NCBI RefSeq assembly: GCF_019578655.1
Contig: NC_063265.1
Span: 21,872,285 to 21,936,284, forward strand
Length of the DNA: 64,000 nt
Origin: Ricinus communis
Taxonomy: Eukaryota > Streptophyta > Magnoliopsida > Malpighiales > Euphorbiaceae
Reading direction: 5' to 3'
Below, in pieces: positions 25,227 through 36,313 of this stretch. Both the position numbers and the translations under genes were made by a program. Positions within the stretch are counted from its first letter, which is position 1. Each line of letters begins with the position of its first letter. The notes under the pieces are model-generated. The model did no database searches, was not told where the DNA came from, and saw only the letters and a list, made by a program, of their open reading frames with translations.

Positions 25227-25559
25227 CTACTTGCAATTTTAATCCTAAACTTTAGTGTTTCTTTGGTTTCTAGTACGAATTTTAAAATTTGGCAGATGAG
25301 ACACAGGAATTTCTTTTTTTTTGCAACCTGAATCATCGATGCTTTTTATGGTTTATTAGTGCTTACGTGTCCGACAAACATGCTACGTGTATTCAAATAA
25401 TATGTCGCGTCATTGCCATATAACAATACTCCAAAATGTTGCGTTTTCACTAAGATTTCTAATTTCACAATTTGAATCCCTAACAACTAAATTCCCAAAC
25501 ATGTATTTCTCCCTCATTTTCAGCGATTAGAAAGCCTAACTGCTATAGTTATTGACAAG

Positions 25560-26200
25560 CTGAAGAGTAGCACCTCATTAAACTGCAATGATGTCATCAA
25601 CAAGTGAAAAACACCAAACTCACTATTGTCAGGCACACATGCTGCATACACGAGCTTGGACCCAATAATGTTGTGTACAGGCCATGATATCGATGCAGAT
25701 CTATTAACCTCGATGACTGATGATAATGCAACTGGAAGATTCTTTTGATGCTATATTGGAAAGGTATAAACCTTACTTATGTTTGTTCTTATTGCTAGTT
25801 TTTTTTTCTCATTTTGTGGATCAGTGTTATGTAACTCAAGGCCTTGGTTTAGTGCTTGTTCAGTATGATGACTGTAAATTCTTTAATGGCTTGATCTTAA
25901 GCTTCCACCTTTCCAAGAATGATATTTTTTAAGGTTGAAAGCTCAAAGGGATGCATTACAGGAACAACTGAGGTGCAAAACTGTAATGGAGGACTTATTG
26001 GGAGAGAAATTAACATTGAAGGATGTTGAGCTGAAAAAGAAGAATGAAGTACATTGTAAAGCTGTTAATAGGAATGATGAGCGGAGCTTGAAGAATGCTG
26101 TAATGGAAAGAAAGATTGAAAAGCTTCGTTATAAGAAGTAGTTAAGGGATAAGAATAAAATTTTGAAGGACAAATTGAGAACAATTAAGTTCAATTCAAA
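25560..26200 (+). pseudogene. decayed GRF-type zinc-finger/coiled-coil gene (transposon-associated type)
   Basis: Broken fragments can be read. ACACGAGCTTGGACC gives TRAWT; with one frame change NVVYRP-YRC follows, resembling the SWT-NPGRRF-GC core of GRF zinc fingers. DDCKFF at about 25870-25885 resembles the later C-FF part. A frame at 25935-26141 encodes a charged, Leu/Lys/Glu-rich coiled-coil tail (DALQEQLRCK, GEKLTLKDVELKKKNE, then a stop at VMERKIEKLRYKK). Plant GRF proteins with such tails are often found beside or inside Mutator-like elements. It faces the transposase remnant at 26650-30200 tail to tail. Several stops and frameshifts show it is not functional. Confidence 0.45.
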
Positions 26201-26649
26201 TATGATGTTATATTTAGTTATTCGTGTAATGGCAGTTGTATTGTCATGTTCCTTTAGTAGATCTGCTAGTGGTGATGGTTAGAAGATCATGTTGAGCTAG
26301 TTAATATTTGAATTTTTTTTTGTAATTGATGTAGTATAGGTCTGTTAGTGGCGTCGTGTAGTTGATGTTTGTAATTTGAACTTATTTGCAATCAAATTAG
26401 TCTTAAGAATATAACTATGTAACTGAGTAATGGAAATTAAATAATATAACTAACTATCTCATTCCAAAAGAAATTCAATATATAAAGTATGCTCCATTCA
26501 ACAGTTTAGTGGACAAAAAAAGGCATCTAACTTAATGCCTGTAAAGCATGCTCCACTTGTACAGTTTAGTGGATAAAAAAAAAATTATATTGCACCATGT
26601 TCAAAAGAGTCATCCAGAAAAGAGTTAAACTAAAAAGCATAAATAAACA

Positions 26650-29600
26650 TGGCCTAATTTAATTTGCATTGCTCTCTCGAGTCCCTATATCTCTTTCATT
26701 TGTAGTTGAGCTAGTTGAATGCGATTGTGACAAAGTTGAGCTACTCCTGCTACCTCTTCCAATCCTACCTCCTCTTCCAATTCTACCATCCTTACTGCTA
26801 ATGCCCATGAAGACACCATATGGCTTGTATAAGATGGGGCATTATTCTATGGCAAACTAGTTGAGCTTATAACATTAAGCCTATTTTGGTCTGGTATCTA
26901 CAAATAAAGAAATTTAGCTCCTCAATTTGTGCCACACATCTAGCTTGATAGCAAAAATGGTAAGGGTTTATTAATTCTAATCATTATTTATATATTCCCC
27001 GTATCCTCAGATACCCTTACTCCATATCTTTTTCTTACCTATAAAAAACACATCACAGTGAATGCATGAACATCATTTACACAAAAATACCAGTATAGGA
27101 AACTTCAACTATATAGTACAATTACCATTGCTCTCTCTCTTTGCTGGACTGCTTTACCATGTGGATCAGTCACTGTTGTTTGTCCTCATGTTTGGCTACC
27201 AGAAGTTGGTTTATGGATGTTATTTTTTATTTTTATTCTATGTCTAACATTAGATTGTTTGGCATTCATAGCTGGTCCTTGACTAGATGAAGTTGCATTT
27301 AGTATAGCACTCACTCTTACTTTTGGTGGTCTCCATCTCCTAACCTATTAGTACATATAAGTTCATTGTGTTAGCGTACACCAATTTATCTAAGTAATAG
27401 CTAGTAATAAAGATAGAAATATACATTTAGCTTTGGTAGTCTCCCCACTGCTTCATTGACACAAGTTCTTTTATTATGCCCCACTTGTAAATATTTTTGA
27501 CAAGTCATTTCAATTCTTGTCCTCCTCAGCTTGTTAGCATTTCTAGGTTCTTCTTCAAGTGCTCTCTTCCTCTTCTTCTTTGGCCTTCCATGTATTTTTT
27601 GATAAGATAGTGGTTTGATAGGATTGTCAGCTGCTTCAGGCTACATCTTCTTCCTATTAAGTGGCTCTAGGGCATATACTGATATGTTTCCATGTTTTGA
27701 TCAACTAAGTCTGCAGGATCTTTTTTCATGAAATGAATAACTGAACCTGCATGTATGCATGGGATCCTAGTAGTATCCAATGACCTACATGTATAAGTGC
27801 ATTTTTTTCAACTCCACCATAAACCCATCATCTTCTATTGCCACTTGAAATTTTTCACCTACTACTGGTTTACTTATACAAAGTCTGTTGTTGTACCTAT
27901 TCAATTCTAGTTTAGCTCTTATTCTTGGACATATAATGCCAATCACACCACTCATTTCTAGCAACTTAGTATGATGCCTCTCTATAAGTGCAACTCTAAT
28001 ATCCTCAAGCATATCTATAACAGGCCTACATCTAGCTTTAACAATATAGCCATTAAATGTTTATGAAACGTTGTTATCTACCATGTCACACTTAAGTAAA
28101 AGAGAGATATAAGCCTTACAAAACTTGGAGGGATCTCTATCTAAGAAATTCTTATATGCAGCTTCATTTTCATTTTCAACTCATCTAGTGCAGCATTTAG
28201 ATATGCCTCATTTGTCCTCCTTGCAGCTCTCCAAAATATATTCTTTAATGCTTGTCCTTTGTACTCTTTTTTCCAGTTGCAGTACACATGTCTAGCACAG
28301 TTTCTGTGCTCAACAAAGGGTGGTAAAGACAACAACAATAAAAATGCACAAAATGAATAGTATAAATAAACATTAAAGACAATAAGGCAAGCATTTTATT
28401 GGTCACTTACAAATATCCAACCCAAACCATCAGTGATATTCAACTCTTCAAATAATATTCTCAAAAACCACTCTCAAAAAAACTCATTCTTAGATTCCAC
28501 TACTGCCTAAGCGATGGGAAGCATACGGTTATTCCAATCCTTGGCAGTTGCACATAGAATGGTCCCATTAAGAAAAGTCTTCGAAAAACCTCCATTAAAC
28601 CCAATAATGGGTCTGCACCCCTTTAGATAACCCTTTCTTAATGCACTGAACCCTATAAAAATTCCCCTAAACACACTATCTTCTTTAAGTAAAAAATCAA
28701 ACCTTTCTTGAGGGTCAACTCTCATCAATTCAGCCTTGTATGATCTTAGGCTTGCATAATGGTCATCAATAAACCATCTTAAGATCTCTAATGCCTCCCA
28801 CTTAACTTTGTACTGCTTCCATTGGGACAATTCTGCAACATATTTCTCTAGTACATCATCAGCTAAGTCTTTAACAAACCAATTTGGATTTCTTCTAAAC
28901 CTATGCATATGTTCTCTAACAATCCATGTAGAAGTAGCTTGTCTATTCCTTATTTTTCTATGGCATCTATGATCACCAAAATAAGTTTTGATTACACATG
29001 TTTTTTCTTTCTTCACCACACTAACATATAGCCTCCAAAGGCAGCCTAGTATGCACTTCGCTTCAAACTTGTCTTTATTACCTCTGCAGACCTGGATATT
29101 ATGTCCAAATATTGCTTACCTTTGGACAACTTGTCTATACTGCAATCCACTTTCAAATCATCATTTTCATCACTTACGGAGTCATAATTAATATCACCTT
29201 TAGAGTCTTCATATTTATAATGCATCTCTGTGTCAAAATCTACATTAGTCTTAGATTCTCTATTAACTTATGTAGTTCTTGTTTGGAAGCTATTAATTAT
29301 GTTAAATTGCTCTGCCACTTCATCCATAGGAATATATCTTCTATACTTGGTCTTATTTTTCTTGGTTTTAATATATTCCTCATCAGAAGCTAACTCATGG
29401 TCACTAAGACCATCATCAGTATCACTCTCTTCCACTGGATTATAATTAAGGTCTCAGAATCTTCATCTTCTTCATTATTAACATTTTTATATCCTACAAC
29501 ATCTGTAACCTTCCCTCCCTCAATTTCTTTTGTGTAGTTACTGTCTAGTTCATTCTCATTGCTATTCAATATGTTTTCAAACACCACCTTCTCTACCCTA

Positions 29601-30200
29601 TCACTATCATTCACATTATTAACCACATTTTTCTCTATCACCTTTCCTCCCTCTATAAAAATATTTACCATACCATGCACTTTGGAAACAAAATCAAGCA
29701 TTTCTGCAACTCCTTTATTATCTTGCATAATCGTATAACAATCAGACTCTGTAACACCTGGTATAGTAAAGGATAATCTATCCCAACAGTTGTAACCAAG
29801 ATTTTGAACTTCATCTTCTAAGTCTAGTTACCCAAACCTATCAACATCAAGACCATGTTTGGGCATGATTTCACCATCAATATACACCTCATCCCTACTA
29901 GTATTAACTAATCTACCACCATGGTAGAAATATATGGAGAAGGTTTCAATACTACATAAAACAGACAAATAAATCCTAATTAGCTTTCTTAGTCACTTGT
30001 ACTCATGTTATTATACTAAAAAGTTTGACTAAAACTCTAAAATAGACAACAATTATATAAAGAAACTAAACACAGAAGTCACAACACTATTTTTATATAC
30101 ATCACCTGAAAAGCAACAATGTGAGAGACCATAAGCTTATTAAAGATTAATAAATAGACTTACTTGTTTGCCATTTTTGCAGCAAAAGGTTCCACTTGGG
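26650..30200 (-). pseudogene. Mutator-like element transposase (MURA-type), degenerate
   Basis: Read from high to low coordinates. An acidic N-terminal region (29985-29390) comes first. Then a MULE N-terminal domain (29019-28507; CVIKTYFGDHRCHRKI, NRQATSTWIVREH, CRPIIGFNGGF) is followed by the DDE transposase region (PIA-AVVESKNEFF-EWFL, EHRNCARHVYCNWKKEYKG, RRTNEAYLNA) at about 28560-28140. A SWIM-type zinc finger (CTYTCRSLDTTRIPCIHA) lies at about 27800-27740, a GRPKKKRKRA basic stretch near 27590, a CCHC-like knuckle (CQKYLQVGHNKRTC) near 27490, and a Ser-rich tail near 26700. In-frame stops and shifts interrupt it. This is a once autonomous element; its terminal repeats were not located. 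Confidence 0.85.
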
Positions 30201-30439
30201 ACCACTCCAAATGGGACCACAATGTCTATCTCCCTTGGAGCTATGTTGCAAAATCGTTGCAACTACACTAACTACAAAATGTGTGGGATCTCACAACAGA
30301 AAAAGCTTTGACTTACATTTTTTAGGTTCGAATTAAAGATACTTTTTTAGGTCTGAGACATTTGGAGGAAACAAAGAAAGTACTTTTACTTCAAGATGAT
30401 TAAATCTATGATAAAGAAGACCAAAGCTCTGATACCAAA

Positions 30440-32042
30440 TGTAATTCTAGAGGCAACCAAGAGGAGGGGTTGAATTGGTTGAAAACAAAAACCAAGAAAT
30501 GGAAAGTCAACCATAACTCACAACATTAAGAATTTATAGTGGTTCGACCAACTCTTGCCTACATCTACTTCTCAAGAATCCTCTTGAGATTTCCACTATC
30601 AAATAGAATTACAAATCTAACTCAATTTGTGTTCTTTTATAAGGCTAAGAACAAAACTAAGTGTTTACCCAAAGGCTCACACTCTAACCCATTCTAAGAT
30701 TTTTAATCTTAGTTACAAGAGTTTTTAATCCCTTACCCAAACACTCAATCTCACTTTTTAGTTTTGAATACAAGAATTAAATACTCAACCACCCAAAGAT
30801 TCAATCACAAGCTTGAACCTTTAATATAATACAAAAAGATGAAGATATTGTTGAGAATAAATGCACAATGGGGCTCAAAATAAATGCTTTTTTTATCTAG
30901 AACACTTAGAAATGATGTTTAAATACCTCTAAGTGAAATAGAGCCGGTGCACGCTCATTAAATGTAAAAATATCAATTTTTGCAACTGTCATAAATGCAG
31001 TTTCACGAGCGTGAACAATTCTTCACGGTCGTGAATCATCAGCATGAAAAATAGATTCGAAAAGTTAGAACCCAATATAGCCATGAATAATTCTTCACGA
31101 CCGTGAAAGTTGCTTTCACAGTTAGAAACTCTGATTTCACGGCTCGGGAACTTTAGCCGTGAGCTCTTTTGTAATTTTTTAAAAATTTGGAGAGTCTTTA
31201 TAATTCATGAGCATGAACATTTTCTTCATGGGCATGAACAACTTCTTCACGGATGGGAAGATTTGTTCATTGTTGGGAATCCGTATTCACGGCTTGGAAA
31301 CTTTCCTCGTGAACCCTTATGTGGTTTCTTCAGGTTTTAAGGAGGAGCTCATTTTTCACGGGCGTGAATTATTCTTCACTACTGGGAAGATCTCCTTCAT
31401 AGGTTGAGAACTCTCCCCGTGAATCCTTCTGTGGTATCTTTTATTTTTTAGGAAGAGATCATTTTCACGGGCGTGAATATTTCTTCACGGCCGTGAATTC
31501 TCATTTTCAAGCCTAGTAAATATGTCGTGAATGCCAATGTTCTTTTTACTATTTAAGGTGAAAATTCTTCATGCTTAGAAAACTTAAGTTTCATGGCCGT
31601 GAATAAAAGTTCACGGGCGTGAATCTTTCCTGTCTTAAAAGAACCAATTTTCTTTCTTTGCACATAAATGCTCAAACATAAAATTAGTCATTGTTAATTA
31701 TTTTTAATCATCAAAATAAGATTAATAACCCTCAAGGTTCAACAAATATGTAAAGAGTTATTTATTTAAGAGTAATGGAATTCTAAACATGTAACTCATT
31801 GAATTTTTTTAATAAAGAATTATATTGAATGCCAATGTTCTTTTTACTATTTAAGGCAAAAATTCTTCATGTTTAGAAAACTTAAGTTTCATGGCCGTGA
31901 ATAAAAGTTCACGGGCGTGAATCTTTCCTGTCTTAGAAGAACCAATTTTCTTTCTTTGCACATAAATGCTCAAACATAAAATTAATCATTGTTAATTATT
32001 TGTAATCATCAAAATAAGATTAATAACCCTCAAGGTTCAACA
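30440..32042 (-). mobile_element. Copia-type 5' LTR plus primer site and leader (element B), truncated
   Basis: On the minus strand the LTR starts TGTTGAACCTTGAGGGTTAT (base 31744, repeated at 32042 by a tandem duplication) and ends ...TTACA at 30440. It is followed by TT and TGGTATCAGAGC (30437-30426), the methionine-tRNA primer binding site. About 100 bp of leader follows to roughly 30300, beyond which Mutator-type sequence begins, so the coding region is missing. The LTR is inserted in the gag remnant of element A. Confidence 0.75.
31000..31640. repeat. palindromic minisatellite TTCACGG(G/C)CGTGAA inside LTR B
   Basis: Near-perfect palindromes of the form TTCACGGCCGTGAA or variants (TTCACGAGCGTGAA, TTCACGGTCGTGAA, TTCACGACCGTGAA, TTCACGGGCGTGAA) occur more than ten times. 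They come partly in larger units that also contain GGGAACTTT-CCCGTGA and GTGGTTTCTT. Each could form a 14-bp hairpin or be a dyad protein-binding site. Function unknown. Confidence 0.85.
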
Positions 32043-32118
32043 AATATGTAAAGAGTTATTTAATTTAAGAGTAATGGAATTCTAAACATGTAACTCATTG
32101 AATTTTTTTAATAAAGAG
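31529..32118. repeat. 298-bp direct tandem duplication spanning the LTR B/gag A boundary
   Basis: GAATGCCAATGTTCTTTTTA begins at 31529 and again at 31827. The two copies stay very similar through CTCATTGAATTTTTTTAATA. Each copy contains the start of LTR B plus about 80 bp of the flanking gag A sequence, so the duplication happened after LTR B had inserted. Confidence 0.9.
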
Positions 32119-33129
32119 TTGTACTTCTTTTTTAGGTTTCTATATTCTCTAAACAATTCCTTGAACATATTTTCAAAATTGTCCGAGTCTGAATTGTCCT
32201 TCTTGAATTTCTTCTTGAGTTTAGGACAATTAGGCTTTGTATGTCTAGGCTTATTGCATTTATAGCAAATGATGTCATATTTCTCCTTCTTTCCTACTTC
32301 TGGCTTAGTAGGATTAGATTTCTAAAATGCTTTTATGTTTCTTAGAGCACCTTTCTTAAAGAACCTCTTCATTTTTCTAGTGAAAGCAGTTATTCCCTCA
32401 TCTGATAAATTAGAACTAACATCTTTCAAGTTTGTTGCAAGAGCTATTCCTTTCTTCTTTATGTCTTATGTGGATGTCACCATCCTACTTGCTCATGAGC
32501 ATCTCATGAGTCATCAGGGATCCGATCAACTTATCATAGGTATAGACGTTTGAATTTTTAGACTCTATTAACATGATCACTTTGGGATCCCAAGAATTAG
32601 GCAGAGATCTCAATAGCCTTTTCACTTGCTCGGACTTTAAGATATCTTTCTCAAAACACTTTAGTTGATTTACTATATCAATAAATCTTGTGTTCATTTC
32701 TGCAATGCTCTTTGTAGCAGTCATTTGAAACATTTCATAATCTCTTCTTAGAAGGTTGGTTTTTAATTCCTTTACTTGGTTTGTTCCTTCATAAATCACT
32801 TTTAACTTATCCTATATTTTTTTAGTTATCTTACAACCAAACAACTGATTATATTCAGTGGGAGTTAGAGCACAATATAAGATGTTTATAGTTTTTCATT
32901 ACAAGCTATATGTTGCCAATCAAATTCAGTATGTTCAAATTTCTCTTTAGGAACCCATTCGGTATCAACTCTTTTGATCCGTATCTTTAGTCCAAACGAC
33001 TATGTCAGTAGCCTAAATGAAATTAGTCATTCTATTTTTTCAGTAGTAGTGTGTTCCATTGAATCGCGAACTTATAATAGATTGCCTTTCGGGTAATAAT
33101 AGTGCATTAGTTTGAGATTTACTAGCCAT
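32043..33129 (-). pseudogene. Copia-type gag remnant (element A)
   Basis: Starting from an ATG at 33129, frames give MASKSQTNALLLPE and then, after stops, RMTNF and LTPTEYNQLFGCK. Next comes an open stretch (32799-32485) with the UBN2/gag pattern LKTNLLRRDYEMFQMT...IAEMNTRFIDIVNQLKC...LLRSLPNSWDPKVIMLIES. A CCHC zinc knuckle follows (CYKCNKPRHTKPNC, about 32270-32225). Reading ends in a KKYNSLLKKFNELHV coiled segment where LTR B interrupts it. Nonfunctional because of several stops. Confidence 0.85.
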
Positions 33130-33189
33130 CTTAGATCTTTACTCATGGATGTTAAGCCTTATATTATAGAGATCCACTTTGATACCAAA

Positions 33190-34750
33190 TGATAGTGCGA
33201 AATAAACATCCAAGAGGGGGGCGGGGGTTGGGTGAATTCGACTTCTTAAAACTTTCTCACTAGATATCTTACTTGTTCGTCAAATGCTTGTGGAACAATT
33301 TTGTAAGAGTTCTATTAGATACCTGTTGCAAACTGCACATGTATGTAAAAAAGTTTAGTAAGATCTCTGTTAGATACCTATAACAGTAAGCTAGCTTTTT
33401 CAATAGATACCTCAACTGTTGTAACTTTCTTATTGTTATAAACTTTTTTAGATTGGACAAGTATGAGGATATAAGGTGATAGATGTCTTATGCACATTTG
33501 AAAACAATTAGATGTCTAATTAGATAATTCTTATGTATAATATGCAATGGACAACTAACAAAGTAGATAGCAGTATCAGATGTCTAATCAATGCACGAGC
33601 TAAAAGATATTAATGCAAAGATTTATTCTGGTTCGGTATTAAGACTTACATCTAGTTCTTAAGGATTATACCTTAAGCTTTTTCCACTAATTGACTCTAT
33701 TAATGGCTGAAGATCAAGCCTTACAAGCTTATGATACTAAGACACCTTATACAGTTTGAGATATCTTCTCTCTAACTATCCCATAAAAGTTATTTGGCTT
33801 CTGTCAACTTCTCACTTGCTTCATTAGGTGCAAATGGACCTCTCTTGGACTTTTCAAAAGGAGGTTGTGTCACCCAACTGATAACAAGCTTTTCATAATG
33901 GTGCTTAGGGATAGAATTCATATATGGATCAAGAGCAAATTGAATTCAAGGAAAATTGATTTTTGGAATATTATAAATGTAAACACTCAAGATGAAAGAT
34001 GAAGAAGACAAAGAGTGACTAATGCACTTTTAGGTCTTGAGGTTTTGAAAAGTAAAAGTTATTCTTCCTTATTAAATTTGGTAGGTGAAGCTTATATTTA
34101 TATGACAACAAAAAAACTAGTTAGTTGTTAAAGACATTTTCTAAAATATTTTGGATACGCATAAAAGAGATCTTTTCAAAATTCACTTTAAATCTTTACA
34201 GTCGTTGATTTAGACATCTAACATACTTTTTAGCTTTATGTCATGAAAGTCTACAGAAAGCTATCAGGAAAAAGTTATCACTTTGGCAGACAGCTAAGGC
34301 CGATAGTATGAGGTTGTTTTTACTTCATCCAATATAAACTAGCCATTTGGATACATGTGTGAAATGTGCAAATATGTAGAAAAATGATATGTCGGACTAG
34401 ATAATAAGTAGATACCTTAAAAGTATCGAATAGATGTCTGGTCAAAGACATATATCTCAAAAATCGTGATTTTAAAGGAATAGGATTTTATACACTAAAA
34501 ATATTTTAAGAAGATAAATGATGTATCTTTGTATGACTTGAAGTCATATGAAGGCTTGAAATCTTGTGATGTATATGAAAATGATTTTAGCAAGGCAATT
34601 AATCCATTTAACAAGATATCTAAGAGATATGTATTCCTAAATAGAGATTACTGACTCATAGACTTCTATTCTTGATGTTTGTGTATTGCTTTGTGTAAGG
34701 TAGATGTGTGCTTGGCCATTCTACTCTGTTGATCATTTGATCAATATCCT
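33190..34750 (-). mobile_element. probable Copia 5' LTR of element A (outer end uncertain)
   Basis: The inner end is well placed: on the minus strand ...GCACTATCA, then TT and TGGTATCAAAGTGG (33187-33174), a primer site that resembles the methionine-tRNA type, followed by the gag start. The adjoining sequence (CCAAGAGGGGGGCGGGGGTT and GGTTCGGTATTAAGACTTAC) resembles the arrangement in LTR B (CCAAGAGGAGGGGTTGAATT and GTGGTTCGACCAACTC). I could not find a matching 3' LTR or fix the outer boundary. Confidence 0.5.
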
Positions 34751-36313
34751 TTTTATACCTACATTATTAGATGTTTGTATAAATAGTACGAAAACACACA
34801 ATGTTTTATTATCATCAAAACTTAGATTATTACCTTCCTGGGGCTAATAAAATCATTAAAGTATATAATGTACAAAATATTGAGTGGAATGACTGTATGT
34901 ATGCAACACAAAGCTGTATGAATTATAATATAGTTATGGTGCATCAATGTGATATTATAAAATGGTATGTTACGTATTGGCATTATAGCTTCATCTAATT
35001 TAATCATTCAAAGTCAACCAGTATTAAATCTAAATATATACAAAAATAAAATAATAGCTAAATATAGTATATCAAAACTACATCACACAATCTAAAATAA
35101 AGTTAGTGTGTGAGAGTAGAGAAGAGTTGGAGGTTCCTATAGGCCCATACTAACATCTGACACCAATAGAGCAAGTCAGCAAGTGCACATGTTCATCCCC
35201 AGTTTTATAAATATTGAATGTTTTAACTATGCCAATAAATAAAGTAAGAAATAGCAAACCAAATGATTAATTATAATTTTGCAAGGTCATTTTGGTTTAC
35301 ATTTCATTTTAACTTAGGCATGTTCAATGAGTACATATAAAGACAAGAACAGATGCATACAGTAGATTTATATGTTTGTTGGCTAAAAGAAATTAGTCAT
35401 TTAGTTGACAACTATATGAAAATAAAGTTATATTTCATTTTCTTTTGGTGCAAATCGGTCAAAAGTCAAGAGATGTGCATACTAAATTTTGCTTAAAAAG
35501 TCACTGACATGCTTTACAATGAACACATATTTAAATAGGATAAAATAGAAAAATACATTTATTGAGTTGATATTATAAGAGTAAATTTTTATGAGATAAT
35601 AAACGTACGTTGATTGTAATTATCATAGGCATTTACATATTGAAATATAAAGTGATAATTGAGCCTAGAGCTTCAAATTGAATGTGTCGCTCAATGAGAA
35701 AAGAGAGAGAGATGGGGTCATTTTGATCAAAATCTAAATATTTTAAAGATACTTATATTTATAATAATATTATTTTAAATTATTATCATAAAATTTCATT
35801 ATATTGCTCTAAAAAAATAAATATGCTTAAATTTTAGTAAATTATACTGAAACTAAAAAAAAGGAAAGCAGGGAAAAGAATATTAATTAATCTATATCCA
35901 AGACATCCCATTATATCCTTGTAATATCAATTACATGAATTTCCTTATATGCAATAGAACTCAGACAAACCAAAACCTCAAGGAAAGTTCTTCAAAAGAA
36001 TATTGATTGAGAAAAAGAATACATTCTAACACAGTTACATATATGTAGTAATTACACAGTTGGTTGCACTTCTCCTGGGTTATGCTATCCCTTTACCATG
36101 ATATGTTAATATATCTTTATATCATTGATATCAAAAGAAAAATGAATTGAAAGAAATCAAAATCTGCTAGAAGAACCTGGACATCCCAACTCTCCTGGTC
36201 TTGAGTGTCTGATCATATACACTGACAATTTAACAGCCTCAACAAACATATTAGGCAAGGCACTGGTTGGCAGAAATTTATACCAATCTGGAGATGAGGT
36301 ATCAGATGGAAAT
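34751..36313. other. intergenic region, no gene seen
   Basis: Downstream flank of the PIP5K gene. AT-rich. The open frames at 34801-35007 on both strands are overlapping shadows without recognisable domains. The part next to 36313 is expected to hold the PIP5K 3' untranslated region. Confidence 0.5.

Noticed and set aside
31000..31640. CRISPR-like array of palindromic repeats
   Set aside because: Spacing is irregular, the larger units are degenerate, and the setting is a plant LTR with an adjacent primer binding site.
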